A program made the translations under genes and the position numbers. A DNA stretch of 64,000 nucleotides, taken from Acheta domesticus (Eukaryota; Arthropoda; Insecta; Orthoptera; Gryllidae). The notes beneath the pieces were generated by a model. That model saw only the letters and a list, made by a program, of their open reading frames with translations, made no database searches and was not told where the DNA came from. Location: assembly GCA_031308135.1 (NCBI GenBank), contig JAHLJT010008446.1, forward strand, positions 165,900,241 through 165,964,240. Reading direction: 5' to 3'. This document shows, piece after piece, positions 11,448 through 22,144 of this stretch (its first letter is position 1; every line of letters begins with the position of its first letter).

Positions 11448-12842
11448 GTGATCCAGAGTCACAATTTATTTCTCACAACTTTTTGTGGTTTACAGTTGTA
11501 TACAGTTGGACACGTTTCCTTTCAACACTAGTTTTTGAGACATTGTATCACTAATTTTTCTTTTTGTAATTGATAAGGATCTCATTCCATTAACAACGAT
11601 TTTTTTTATGTCGCATCAACTACTAACGTTATTAGCGACAGACATATTAACAAAATATACAATTTTCAATAATTTATAAATTTTTAAATTTCATTGTACA
11701 AATTAATGGCCTTCAAAAAATTAACAAATCGACTGCATTTTTCTTTGTCGTTTAGCACTATTTTCATATCATTATTTACACCATGTCTCACCCTGTCAGC
11801 CTCAAACCTGGGGCACAGAAATAAATGGTTAATGCACATTGAAACATTACACACATTACCCATTACAGTCGAATTCCCGGTGATCAGGTTGGCATGTGTG
11901 AGCTTGGTATGACCTATTCTGCATCTAGATAATACAATCTGGTCAGCTCTGCAGAAGGATGTGGCTGGATTGTAATAATCGTATTCACAGACACTTCATA
12001 ATTTGCATCAAGCATTATTATTCCATTCCTGCCTGTCCAATTCTTGTAGATTTCTCTTTATGTGGGCGTGATAGTCTTCTGGTATTACGGGGAAGGTTAC
12101 TTCTTTCCTCAAGTTGTGATGCCTCTTTGCGGATCTGTCTGCCAGCTCATTGCCAGTGATACCCACACGAGCCGGGATCCATCCAAAATCTCTCTTTTCC
12201 TTTAATGTAGGAGTTTCTTAACATGCTAACGATGTCCTGAATAAAACGCATTTCCAATAGCTGATAGAGCCAATTTGGAGTCTGTTACTATCAGATATTT
12301 GTGTTCACCGTCTTCAAGAATGTAGTCTAATGCTGTGATGATGGCGTATACCTCGCTGGACAAAACTGAGTACTTGTCGGGCAGTTTGCTTGAGATTACC
12401 CTTCTTGGCGTTACAGCGGCACATCCCACCAAGTTGCTGCTCTTCGAGCCATCTGTGTATACTTTGTTGTAGTTCTGACATTTGGCAATTTATTCTCCTA
12501 TTCTGGCTCTTATCTATTGATTGTGAGTTTTTGTCGTCTTAGAATTGTCAGCTCCACAGCTTTAATGTCCTTCATAGTCCATGGTGCATAGTCAGTAATA
12601 CTGATAGGTTTAAGAGGAATGTTTTCTGATATCGTGCTTAGTATTTGTATAGCCCGTATAACGAATTTTGTAACAAGATAATAAAATTTTGTTTGATCTT
12701 TTCCTTTTTTCCTGCGTTTGAAGAAATCAGATGTTAAACTTGTTTGCTTTGACTTCTTTGCATTAATATCACTATTCCCAGTGCTGTTCATTTTCCTCTT
12801 ACGTGAATTTGATCTTGTAAACCAGGGATGTCCAACTTGCAA
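11448..12842 (-). pseudogene. 5'-truncated LINE ORF2 tail with RNase H (I/Jockey assemblage)
   Basis: On the minus strand the sequence reads from about 12842 down. The RNase H core is at about 12230-12430: DKYSVLSSEVYAIITALDYI (Glu motif) and LIVTDSKLALSAI (Asp motif), followed after frame breaks by FGWIPARVGITGNELADRSAKR (about 12115-12205), the terminal RNase H helix motif. Below that are CRIGHTKLTHANLITG and FLCPRFEADR, matching the usual post-RNase H region, and an AT-rich 3' UTR down to about 11448. Several frameshifts are present. It is a different family from copies A and B, judging by sequence. Confidence 0.8.
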
Positions 12843-13318
12843 GGGCTACAACTAAAAACTTATTCCTCGGGCGATCCACCTCTGACTTCCACTATTGTTC
12901 ATCTCAGCAATTTGCCCGGCTGCTCTGAAACGGGGGAGGATGGAGCCGTGCATGATATCACGTCGTACCTTGCATAACGCAGGGAAGCATATAGGATGAT
13001 TTTGAATTTCTGAATTTGCTAGAAAAAATCTTAAATCTAAACTTAATATATTTTTACTTTTCTACAACCGCTTACGCAGTCGAGAGAAATCCATGTAATG
13101 CTGCGCGAAAAAACGGCAATTTTGGTCAGAAAAATCTTATTACAAGGTCCTGGTAACGAAAAAGTGGATAAATCCAGTTGCTACAGTTGGAAAAAATCCT
13201 CGTCGCTGCTGACTTTTATCCCCCGCCGCCTGGTGAGGGGAAGGGAAGGGGTTGTGCCCCTCCACTAGCGGAGCGGTGGAGCATCACCCCAAGCTCTCCT
13301 CTGATTGGGGGGACACAA
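12843..13318. other. no gene seen
   Basis: Unassigned spacer between the minus-strand LINE and LINE copy B. At 12823 the sequence CAGGGATGTCCAAC resembles a hAT terminus, but I found no matching partner. Confidence 0.4.
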
Positions 13319-13640
13319 CAGGGAATACCCAGCAGCGTTGTATATCTGTAAGCGCAGTTTGCTGGGAGTGCGGATCTTCAGTGCACGACCCACAACCGTG
13401 CGAGAAACCACCGCACTGTGTTAATTGCGAAGGCCACCACCCAGCCAACGACAAGCAGTGCCCCACCTTTCTCAGGGAAAGAGAAATCCAAAAAATAAGA
13501 GTGACCGAAAAGGTTTCCTTCCCCAAGGCGAAAGGTAGATACCAAGCCAGGAACCCTGTTGACCTGTCACGATCCTTCTCCAATGCCCTAAAACCTAATT
13601 CCCCGGGAATTACCAAATTCAGTGTACCCCAGCTGTAGTA
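13319..13640 (+). pseudogene. ORF1 zinc-knuckle fragment (LINE copy B)
   Basis: The reading frame begins in the first knuckle (HTQQRC equivalent, here NTQQRC) and contains CWECGSSVHDPQPC and CVNCEGHHPANDKQC, then REREIQKIRVTEKVSFPKAKGRYQ. It is closely similar to copy A residues coded at 7377-7660. It stops at 13638 where copy A continues. No amino-terminal part is present. Confidence 0.85.
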
Positions 13641-14095
13641 GCACATTAGTTGTCAGGTGTCACTGATAGACTTCCTCAAAGACACGGCGTGTATTCAAGG
13701 TGGGAAAGTGATCATTCCCACAAAGTTCAAAAACTTTAATAACTCCACCAGACATCGACGACTTCCACTGAGACCCTTACGGAAATCGATCCCAAGTAGA
13801 TACCGCCTCCCAAAAAAATCATTTTGTTAGTCTCCTCAAGTGACTTTTTCAGTTTAGCACAAAATTTAATCGCGTAACGTTGCTCGATCATCGATTAATT
13901 TTTTTTTTTCGTGACACGGTCGGCGCGCAGAGGTTCACAATAACTGACGTCTTGCCGCCTCCACAGCTTCCAGAGCACTGAGACTGATTTCGCGACAATG
14001 CTTAGCGTCCCCCTCACGTACTCCAAGTGGTTCTGAACACTTCCACTTTGATCAGTCAGAACGACGTAGGAAATTCAATTGCATTACTTATGGAA

Positions 14096-14725
14096 TGCAC
14101 CATGTAGTTATCTGTTCTGATTCTCTCAGCTCTCTTCAAGCTGTCTTCCGTCCTTCGTCAGACTACCTGACGTTATCTGTTCAAAGCCTGATTCATCGTC
14201 TTCTGCTCCGCCACTATGACGTACTTAGTTGGGTCCCAGGCCACATGAGTATCACAACTGGCCAACCAGGCGGCGAAATCAGCGACTCGTGAAACTCCTA
14301 TCGACATTCCTTCTGTACCATTGTCCGATGTTAAGGCATGTTTGAAATGATCCGTGTTTAGAGCATGGTATACTGAGTGGCACAATAACACTTTTAAACT
14401 AAGCGCGATAAAGAATTCTGTTAATCCCTGGCGTTGCTCATCACGCTCTTCTAGGCGTGAGGAAGTTATTTTAACCCGTCCTCGTATCAGACACAGCCAC
14501 TTTTCTCTCGGTTTCCTCCTTCGAGGTGAAACTCCTCCCATTTGTGATTCGTGCAGGACGGTTGTTTCTGTGGAACACGTCCTCCTTCACTGCAGGAAAT
14601 TTGTTGGCAACGGACGAAGACATCACCTGGGCAACTCGCTACGGGTGGTGCTCCGGTTTGACGATTCTGCGCCTTCAAAACTTTTTCGTTTTTTGAGGGA
14701 AAGGGGAATATATAATTTTATTTGA
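14096..14725 (+). pseudogene. RNase H and C-terminal finger fragment (LINE copy B)
   Basis: It starts inside RNase H at VVICSDSLSSLQAV, then VPGHMSI with a disrupted GNEL helix region. After a frameshift it gives AWYTEWHNNTFKLSAIKNSV and the finger CDSCRTVVSVEHVLLHC, ending FLRERGIYNFI at a TGA, just as copy A does. The first two RNase H acidic motifs are missing, so no active domain is possible. Confidence 0.85.
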
Positions 14726-14997
14726 AAGACAATAACAATGTTTTATGTTGTTTTTTGACCCTTTACAGCCAATTTTACGTTTTATGTTAAACTTTGCGCG
14801 CTCTTTTTCTTTTTTCCTTCTGCCATATCTACATGTATACTTGATGCAGAATTCAAGCCCTCTTTTAGGCAATGTACATGCTTTTAATCAGCGGCTGAGC
14901 TGCCTTTGCAACACTTTTCAGTTAAAAAAAATACTTTGGCACGGGCGCAAATGAACACAGTAGTTGAAGCGCCCTCTAAACCCTATTCAATCAATCG

Positions 14998-15747
14998 AAA
15001 ATTGAAGTACTTTTTGTGTGTTTGCGTGAAAGTACGGGCGAGAAATTACGTGCTGTTTTAGCACCACTAGTTACATTTAGGTGTTGGCCCCCACAGGGCG
15101 CTAGGCGCACAATATTCTCGCCCAAAGTTGATGCAAGGGACTTCCACTTTTGACTGATGATCTTTCGTGGGCCATAATAAATGGCCGCCAATTGGAGAAC
15201 CCTGTTCTAGGCCAATTATCTTTATAGTTCTCAAATTCACTTATCCCCCTGGATGAAATATCTAAAATATGTGACGAAATTATCAGTTTTGTAGTAAAAA
15301 GAAAGACCAGTGAAAGTCTCAATTGTACATCATTCTGTGAATTTAGAATGTATACTTATTTTTCGCTTACTGCTATTCTGCTTATTAGTAGCTTCATTTG
15401 TGTCTTGAAATTTGTGGTCACTTTTTAGGAACCATTTATTATTGTCAGTTTGACAGGCTTACAAATTTCACATGATACTTTCTCATTTGCACCCTAATCA
15501 ACAACAGTGAAATACGTTCCATCTACAATAGGATAGTTTGATGGTTTATCAATTTCCACACTTACTATATCATATGAAGACCGCGGATATTGAGGTGAAA
15601 ACCTATTTTTTCTGGGTACCTTGTATTAAATGATGTACATACACATTTTAGATTTTTTGAACTAAAACCCGTCAATTTTGTAGCATATTTCAACATTAAA
15701 GCTTATACGAGCCTATTTTATTTTTGAGAACCTAAAATGAGACTAAT
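14998..15747. other. no gene seen
   Basis: AT-rich spacer without recognisable coding sequence. It contains, at 15040-15078, a short inverted-repeat motif (GTGCT-GTTTT-AGCAC) that also appears in similar form near 21040 and 61750. Confidence 0.5.
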
Positions 15748-15764
15748 TTGTCTAATTTCTTTTG

Positions 15765-15955
15765 TCTGTGGCTACGAAGTATTGACGTGAATAGTTTGTT
15801 TTCTAAAGCTGAAGATAGAGCAAAAAAGTGTCGTTTCCTCCTCATGGCATGTGCGGAGGAAGGTAGATCTTCTAAAATGGTTAGTGCTGTTCGTTTGGCG
15901 CGTGCTATTGAGGAAACGTTTGGGAAGGTACAAGCCGTAGTGAGACAAACAACTT
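15765..15955 (+). pseudogene. LINE ORF1 amino-terminal scrap
   Basis: RSIDVNSLFSKAEDR, FLLMACAEEG and VSAVRLARAIEETFGKVQAV match the ORF1 start of copy A (about 6850-7010) at most positions. Only this piece is present. It ends at VVRQ and runs into unrelated sequence, so it is a third, separate remnant of the family. Confidence 0.8.
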
Positions 15956-16441
15956 TAAATACAGTCATTTACAATTTTTTGGAAAAAAACTGTAGTTTTC
16001 TCGTAATTTCTACTTGAAGTTAATTCCTCCCCGTGGGATACCGCCTTGTAGTAGCACTGTCCGTGCGAGCGAGGAGGCTTGCGTGCTCCTATGCAATCAG
16101 GGGCTGTGCCGGCGGTTGCATAGCTACTGGTAGGGTCTCCCTAGCTGGATTGGCCCTGGTGGAGTCAGACGAAGGTATCTCTCAGCGACCCATCAGGCCA
16201 TTCAGACGTATTCCCAATCCTCTACCTTTCCTACCTGCTCCTTACTCCGTCTCTCACTTCTCTTGGGGTAAGGGTGGGCAGGACTCTGTAGGCGGGAGGG
16301 AAGCCAGCCTGTCTAGGGGAAGGTAACCCCGAAGAAGAAATCTCCGGTCCTCCAGGTTGGGGGTTAGGGCGTAGGGTCAGCACCCCTACCCCTGTCAAAA
16401 AATGCTGGATCGCTAATTGTCCCAGGAAAAATATAACCGGA

Positions 16442-17190
16442 ATGTCCAGGAAAAGACAATGCAAACGCAAACGGTTTATGAATATAGGAACATGGAACGT
16501 ACGGGGTCTTAATCTGAAAAGAGTAGAAGTATTTGAAAAACTAAGGAAAGGGAATGTGGAAATTGCTGTCTTGTCAGGAACGAAAAAAAAGGGTCAAGGC
16601 GTAGAAGAGGTTAAAGATTACATTAATATATTTAGCGGGGTGAACGAAGAAACTAGAGCCAAGAGAGGAGTCTCTATCGCCGTATCAAAAAGATATAAAA
16701 ACTGTATTAAGAGCTGCAATGGGAATGCGGCAATGAGAATATTTTAACACTTGATTTTAAAATTAAAGGAATAGAGATGGTTTTTGTAGGTATTTATGCA
16801 CCAAATGACGATCCTCCTGAAACAGAGAAGATTGCACTTTTTAATCAATTGACAAGTGTCTTAGATGGAATCGCTAATAGAAAAGATGTATTTTTACTTT
16901 GGGATTTTAATGGTAGAGTAGGAAGGCAAGTCCAAAATGATGTCGGAAGGTACGGCGAGGAAACAGTGAATGACAATGGTAAGAGGCTCATAGAAGTGTG
17001 TATGCAATATGGCTTAAAAATCTGGAATGGGTTCTTCAAACATAAGGATATTCACAAATTTACATGGATTAGAGTAACAAGAAGAACAATCATAGATTAC
17101 GCACTTGGCAAACATAACAACAACAAAGCCAAGGTGGAAGACATCAGAGTATATAGGGGTGCCGATGCAACTCTGATCATTATTTGCTGA
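16442..17190 (+). pseudogene. RTE-type AP endonuclease domain
   Basis: From ATG 16442 the sequence gives NIGTWNVRGLNLKRVEVF, the N-W-N-V endonuclease opening, then AVLSGTKKKGQG in place of the usual SET-R-G motif (the catalytic Glu position is changed to Gly). A stop at 16744 is followed by VFVGIYAPNDDPP, FLLWDFNGRVGRQ (the consensus has GDFN; here WDFN) and TFTWIR-type sequence FTWIRVTRRTIIDYAL, with GADATL near the end where SDH is expected. The order matches the family; several catalytic positions look altered. Confidence 0.83.
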
Positions 17191-17379
17191 GGTCAAAATT
17201 GTATCTTCCATTTGTGAATAAAATCCAACAAACTGATATTCAAGACATACCATTCAGCATAGAAATCCCGAAATATAACTTCATCTTCTAACTGACCCAT
17301 CAATAAATTTTTATATAAACTCAGACTCAGTGGAAAGGTATCAAATATAGATTCCACAACTACCCAATCTCTCTACGAC

Positions 17380-18823
17380 GGAATAGTAAGAGCTATCCAT
17401 GAAGCTGCTTACGAGAGCCTTGGAGAGGCAGGAAGTAATAAGGGGTGGAATATATCTTTAGAAAAGAAAGTAAGAGAGAAAGAAAATGCCTATAGAAAAT
17501 GGCTAAGTACTCAAGATGATGATGACAGAAAGATGTACAGTCAAATAAGTAGGAAACAAAAAAGGAAGTTATGAAAGCTAAGAATGCTGCTTGGGAAAAG
17601 AAATCTGAAGAAATTGACCAATGCATTGGTAGTACCAAAGCAAAAGAGTCTTGGAAACTTATAAAAGATCTAAGAACAAATGAGAAACAATGTTCTGGCT
17701 TACAACTTATAAGCCTACAACAATGGAAAGAATATTATCAAGAATTGATGAAAGAAGACAGAAAATAATCCATGAATGTGTACAATATCAGTATGGGGAA
17801 TAGAGATAATGACATGGAAGACATTACAAAAAATGAGATTGGAAAGGCTCTTAGAACATTTAAAAATGGAAAGTCTCCAGGCCCAGGTGCAGTGTAAATG
17901 GAGCTGTTAAAAATGGTCCTAATATACTCCTCGAAATTCTCTGCCAACTGTACTATAGATGTATGAAGGGAGAGACGCTGCCAGAGGACTTTAGAAAAGG
18001 TTATATTTCTAACATATACAAAAAAGGTGACAGAAAACAATGTGGGAATTACAGAGGTATAACTGTACTCTGTAGTATTGGCCGGTTGTATGGAAAAATA
18101 CTAACATTTCGTCTTGAAATGAATCTTGTAGATGTGGAAGAACAGAGTGGCTTCAGAGCTGGACGCTCGTGTACTGGTAATATTTTTAGTATCAGACTTG
18201 TGACTGACAAACGACTTGCCCATAATTTAGAAACTCACCTGGTATTTGTAGATTTAAGAAAAGCCTACGACACAGTTCCATTAAATAAACTCTGGATGGC
18301 AATGGAGAAACAAGATGTTAATGAGTACTTATTGAAAGCTGTTAAAGATCTATACAGCAGAAATGTAAGTCAGATCAAAATTGGAAGAAACCTTTCTGAA
18401 CCATTTTCTGTAAATAAAGGCTTACGGCAAGGGTGTTGCACAGCTCCCACTCTGTTTAAATTATATTTAAACGAAGCTTTAAAAAACTGGAGAAGAAAGT
18501 GTTGTAATCTGGGTGTTAAAATTGACGATTCCATGCTCTATTCTCTTAATTATGCAGACAATCAAGTTATCTTCGCTGAGGACGAAGATGTTTTGTATAT
18601 GTTACGAAAACTTCATGAAGAGTACTTAAATTGGGGGCTGGAAATAAATTTTAATAAAACAGAATATCTGGTTGTAGGAGGAGAAACCAAGACTCTGTGT
18701 ATACCTAATGGACCAGAATTGAAATCGTGCCACAAGGTTATCTATCTAGGTACTCAAATAGCAGCAAGTGGGGGTAATACACAAGATATTCATAATCAAT
18801 ATCAATATCAAAAGGCAAAGTAG
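17380..18823 (+). pseudogene. RTE-type reverse transcriptase domain
   Basis: Linker sequence EKENAYRKWLST and KNGKSPGPG leads into RT motifs: ISNIYKKGDRKQCGNYRGITVL, EQSGFRAGRSC, LVFVDLRKAYDTVPLNKLW (first catalytic Asp), NKGLRQGCCTAPTLFKLYLNEAL, and the catalytic box at 18551-18562. That box reads YADN where YADD is required, so one catalytic Asp is gone. FNKTEYLVVGG and VIYLGTQIAASGGN follow. The main frame is open from 17963 to 18823; stops and frame changes lie upstream at 17768 and 17900, and downstream. Confidence 0.88.
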
Positions 18824-19134
18824 CCATAAGTCAATTACATCCTTTAATACGGAACCAAACTCTTAGGAAGAATGTTAAAAGAAGATTGTATAAGACTATC
18901 GTAGAGAGTATTGGTCTGATGTTTGGGAAATATCTAAAGGTAATGAGAATAAACGGATTATTGGCGAAGAAGCTGTGGATTGACATTGTTGAACAAAGTA
19001 AGAAACGAAGAAATTAGAAGAAAAGCAGAAGTGAGTTTCAACATTATTGATACCATTGAAATTAAAAGGCTCAAATGCTATGGTCATTTAAACAGAATGG
19101 GTGAAGAACGATGGCCTCTAAAACTCTGGAATTG
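18824..19134 (+). pseudogene. RTE-type LINE C-terminal region, 5' half
   Basis: Continuing past the RT with frame breaks, the sequence gives the connection region typical of RTE proteins, ending in the frame that reads RMGEERWPLKLWNWTP just before the hAT target duplication at 19135-19142. The remainder is beyond the hAT element at 20637. Confidence 0.75.
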
Positions 19135-19142
19135 GACACCAA

Positions 19143-20628
19143 CAGTGGCGTAACCTGATTTTTGGCTTAGGGTATGTAACTCGAGAAATGAGAAAATAAT
19201 TTAAAACTCGTAAACGTCCCTTATTCCCTATTTTAAAAATTGCCCCATTTCATTTCGGACCCATTAGAATGAGCGTAATTTATAAAATGGAAAGCAATGA
19301 TCTTCAACTTGTATAGTAAAAAAGAATAGGAAAAAGAATATCAATTAATTTACAGTCACGTAACGAAAAAAATTTGACAGTTCTTTGCTACTTACATCAG
19401 GGACTTCATCCAGTGTCGATGAGACAAAAGCCTTTAGAAATTTCATTCATGAGACATTACCATGCTCACACTTGAAATCTAATCGTTCTGAATTTCTGGT
19501 GAGGTTGCATGAAACGGTGGAATTTTCCATATCATCCTTGAGAGTTTAATCATATTTCATTATTTCATTTATGTATTCTATGAAATTGTTTGTATTTGAT
19601 GGTCCCCTATTATCATGGCCACGAAATGCAAGCCCTTGTCTCCCAAAAAAGAATACAACTCGAATGAAGTATGATAAAATTTCCCTGTTTTTCCTTATAT
19701 CACTATTGTATTGCTCAACAAAGCCTGTGCTGGCTATTTAATAAAATTTTATCCTCTTAGATTTTCCGAACATTTTAAAAGATTTCTCACGTGCTATATG
19801 AGTGTACGAGTACTTATGTGTCTTGATAGCCTTGTAAATATTATTCAAATCTGCGTAAACACAGAAATCCCACCCTTTTTCTTTTGAGAACATAAAAGAT
19901 CAGTAACATAGTGTTTTAAGACTTTTACGTCCGCATATCCATGATTCATTATTACAAATTTTATTATTAAAATGTCGCTGACATTTTGTAATGTTCGAAA
20001 TGATACGAGAGTTTTTGGCAGAATACTTTAATTATGTTTTCCTTTTCAGAAAATGTTAGTCTGCATATTTCTAGTTTTTAATTTGTCCACGGTACAAGAC
20101 AATTCCATAATTATGTGCACGGCAAAATACTATTTCATAATTATATAGGCTCTTACTCGGATCGCGTTGTACTCGCCATTCCTCAGCACGGATGTGGATT
20201 ACACGGTCACATACCCTTGTGCATTCAACCACCACAATCCCTAACCTAAATTGGCTGCAAATATATATTTACTAAATGCATTAAAATAAGATAATGAAAC
20301 AAATAAAATTACTTCGCTAATTAATTAACCTTGTTCTCTTACAAACACCGAAGAAAACCATAAAATTTCGTAACATCATTGGCTCGCTGGATGTAATGGT
20401 TGCCTGTGCATCTGATTCACAGCGCAGGGGAGGCTTCATTTCCGAGTGAGTCAACCACGTGAAGAATCGAATCTTCAACGGCGCGAAGTTTGAAATATAT
20501 ATAGAAATATTGAGTAATACAAAATGAAAATAACAAATGGACAATTTACAATAATTTTAAAGTAAAAAATAACTGATATTGTCAGGGTATGAAACACATC
20601 ACCCACATACATGGACGCTACGCCCCTG
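19143..20628 (-). mobile_element. hAT DNA transposon, internally degenerate, with perfect 8-bp target duplication
   Basis: The ends are CAGTGGCGTAACCT (plus strand, 19143) and its imperfect inverted partner CAGGGGCGTAGCGT (minus strand, ending 20628), typical hAT termini. The flanking 8-bp duplication GACACCAA is perfect at 19135-19142 and 20629-20636; 8-bp duplications define hAT. The element is about 1.49 kb, too short for a full transposase, and its only recognisable coding remnant is on the minus strand (19380-19740). It sits within the RTE-type LINE and is therefore the younger insertion. Confidence 0.92.
19380..19740 (-). pseudogene. hAT transposase remnant (ZMYM/DUF4371-like)
   Basis: Minus-strand translation gives RKNREILSYFIRVVFFFGRQ then GLAFRGHDNRGPSNTNNFIE. 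The GRQGLAFRGHD motif is characteristic of the hAT subgroup related to ZMYM1/DUF4371 proteins. Below it, after stops, AFVSSTLDEVPDVSSKELSN resembles the segment around the early RNase H-fold acidic residue. In-frame stops at about 19548 and 19455 break it. The dimerisation region and amino-terminal zinc finger are not visible. Confidence 0.75.
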
Positions 20629-20636
20629 GACACCAA

Positions 20637-20780
20637 CATCACACAGAAGACGAGGAAGACCCAAAAGAACATGGAAGGAAGGAGTAGAGAAGGCAATGGA
20701 CAGAAGAGGATTAACTGCAGAAGACTGCAGTGACAGACTAAAGTGAAAACTGGGAGGCGAGAGACGCCCAATGGTGTAAA
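20637..20780 (+). pseudogene. RTE-type LINE C-terminal region, 3' half
   Basis: In the frame continued from upstream of the hAT insertion this reads SHRRRGRPKRTWKEGVEKAM, then DRRGLTAEDCSDRLK, one TGA where Trp is expected, KLGGERRPMV and a stop. The GRPK.TW and DR..W pattern is the usual RTE carboxyl end. Confidence 0.82.
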
Positions 20781-20789
20781 ATACTCTCA

Positions 20790-20813
20790 ATACTACTACT
20801 ACTACTACTACTA
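20790..20813 (+). repeat. (TAC)n 3' tail of the RTE-type LINE
   Basis: Eight TAC units follow AATACTCTCAA. The related LINE at 50.27-50.30 kb also ends AATACTC then TAC-rich sequence, so the repeat is probably the element's own tail rather than chance. Confidence 0.75.
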
Positions 20814-22000
20814 AGTTAATTCGATTTATTTAAAAAAAAACTAAAAAAAATAGTTCCAATGTTTTCTTCGGATAGAGTAACGGGTGATTAAAAATAACTC
20901 AGGCCTCATGGCAAAAGTTGAAAAGTAGCTCAGGAAAATGCCAAAAGTTCAGAACCTGGTTGTAAATCTCGACTCGAAGTAAAAGCTTCTGCAGCCTGCA
21001 AACAACTTGGCAGGTGCATATTCACGTTACAAGTAATGCAAGAAAGTATATGCTACTATAGCACCACTTTTACGGAACAAATTTTAAGAAAAATATCCCT
21101 ATCATCAAAATTGTACTTTTGAAATGTGTTTTTTGCAAAAACACAGTTCGCCGAAAGTAGGATCGGTACCAGTTTTTACCGTCCTTATCTATACGCAAGG
21201 GAAAAATTCAAACAAAGAATTAGGAACCGTTTTGTTTCAAAATTGCCCATGTTGCAAGCTGAGTTAAGTACGTGAAAACGACTCATATTTTCGGGTAACT
21301 ATACAGGACCTTATTTCAAGACATAATTTTAAAGAACAGATTTCATTAAGGAACAATTCTTTATCTGCTGTATGTGATACACTATAGGGAGAAGTGTATT
21401 CTATGCACGTTTCCTTACGTTCTGAAACCTTTATACAAGTTGAATGCAGGTGGAAACGAGCGTTTTTGACAAGAATTCATGAGAAAATATTGGACTAGAC
21501 GAAGAAAATATTAGACTAGAAACTAGACGAAAAACCTGATCGGGTGGAAGCTGAGGTACAAAATTTGCTATTGGTCTTTGAGAATTATAGACCAAATAGT
21601 AATTACTGAATTAAATATCATTGTTAAAGTTGATATTGCTTCCCGTTTGATGCTTTCGTACTGAATAACCAAGATATCACTCAAAATGTCATTATTTAAT
21701 ATGTGCCTATTAGAAACGGAACTAAAGAGAAATAAAAGTTTGTACCTCAAATTCATCAGAGCATGCATCGATTTATTGTCTATTATTTTCTTTGCAATAT
21801 GTAAGAAAGTAAACTACTTGCTAAAATTATGAAATTGTTTCAGTTATACATTCAAGAGAGTGTCTCTTTACAAGCTACTGTGAAGAAAAATACTTACATG
21901 ATTGAGGGTTCATCTACAAGGAACCTGCAGATTCCTTGGGAACCAGTTGCTGTTACAAGTGAGTACTGTATTGGATTAATACAGATTTTACGTTTTCAGT
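20814..22000. other. no gene seen
   Basis: AT-rich sequence without recognisable coding motifs. A dispersed motif (AGAAAGTATATGCTACTATAG then CACCAC) sits at 21039-21075. Otherwise nothing can be supported. Confidence 0.5.
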
Positions 22001-22097
22001 CGTAAAATGACTACCGTCATATTTTTCTTACCACCAAATACTCGTCGCCCTCCTCGTACTCTGCCCATCCCTGCTACTGCCTCTACTACTGCTACTA

Positions 22098-22098
<1 letters not shown>

Positions 22099-22137
<39 letters not shown>
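22099..22137. repeat. (TAC)n microsatellite at the broken 3' side of an R1-type LINE
   Basis: About 13 TAC units, with imperfect units continuing to 22080. On the minus strand it is read as a serine run directly after GFAD, the first half of the RT catalytic box, so the LINE sequence stops exactly here. Confidence 0.9.
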
Positions 22138-22144
22138 GCCGGCA

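Larger units (their letters stand above)
13319..14997 (+). mobile_element. I-type LINE copy B, heavily deleted
   Basis: Two blocks align with copy A. The first, 13319-13822, matches copy A from the first zinc knuckle into the ORF1 tail (about 7377-7895). The second, 14096-14997, matches the RNase H domain and 3' UTR (about 9585-10484). Between them about 270 bp (13823-14095) does not match copy A. Both copies end in the same way, GCGCCC-TAAACCCTATTCAATCA. The first block starts abruptly inside a knuckle, so the 5' part is missing. Confidence 0.85.
16020..20813 (+). mobile_element. RTE-type LINE, split by a hAT insertion
   Basis: A GC-rich leader (about 16020-16440) is followed by AP endonuclease, reverse transcriptase and a short C-terminal region, with no zinc-knuckle ORF1: the RTE layout. 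Its C-terminal coding sequence is interrupted at 19143-20628 by a hAT element; removing that element and one target copy rejoins the frame across WNWTP-TSHRRRGRPK. The element ends in a (TAC)n tail at 20790-20813. Leader sequence around GGTCCTCCAGG is also present upstream of the related copy at 44.0 kb. Multiple frameshifts and stops show it is inactive. Confidence 0.87.

Noticed and set aside
12823..12848. CAGGGATGTCCAAC as a hAT terminal repeat
   Set aside because: No inverted partner or 8-bp duplication was found nearby.
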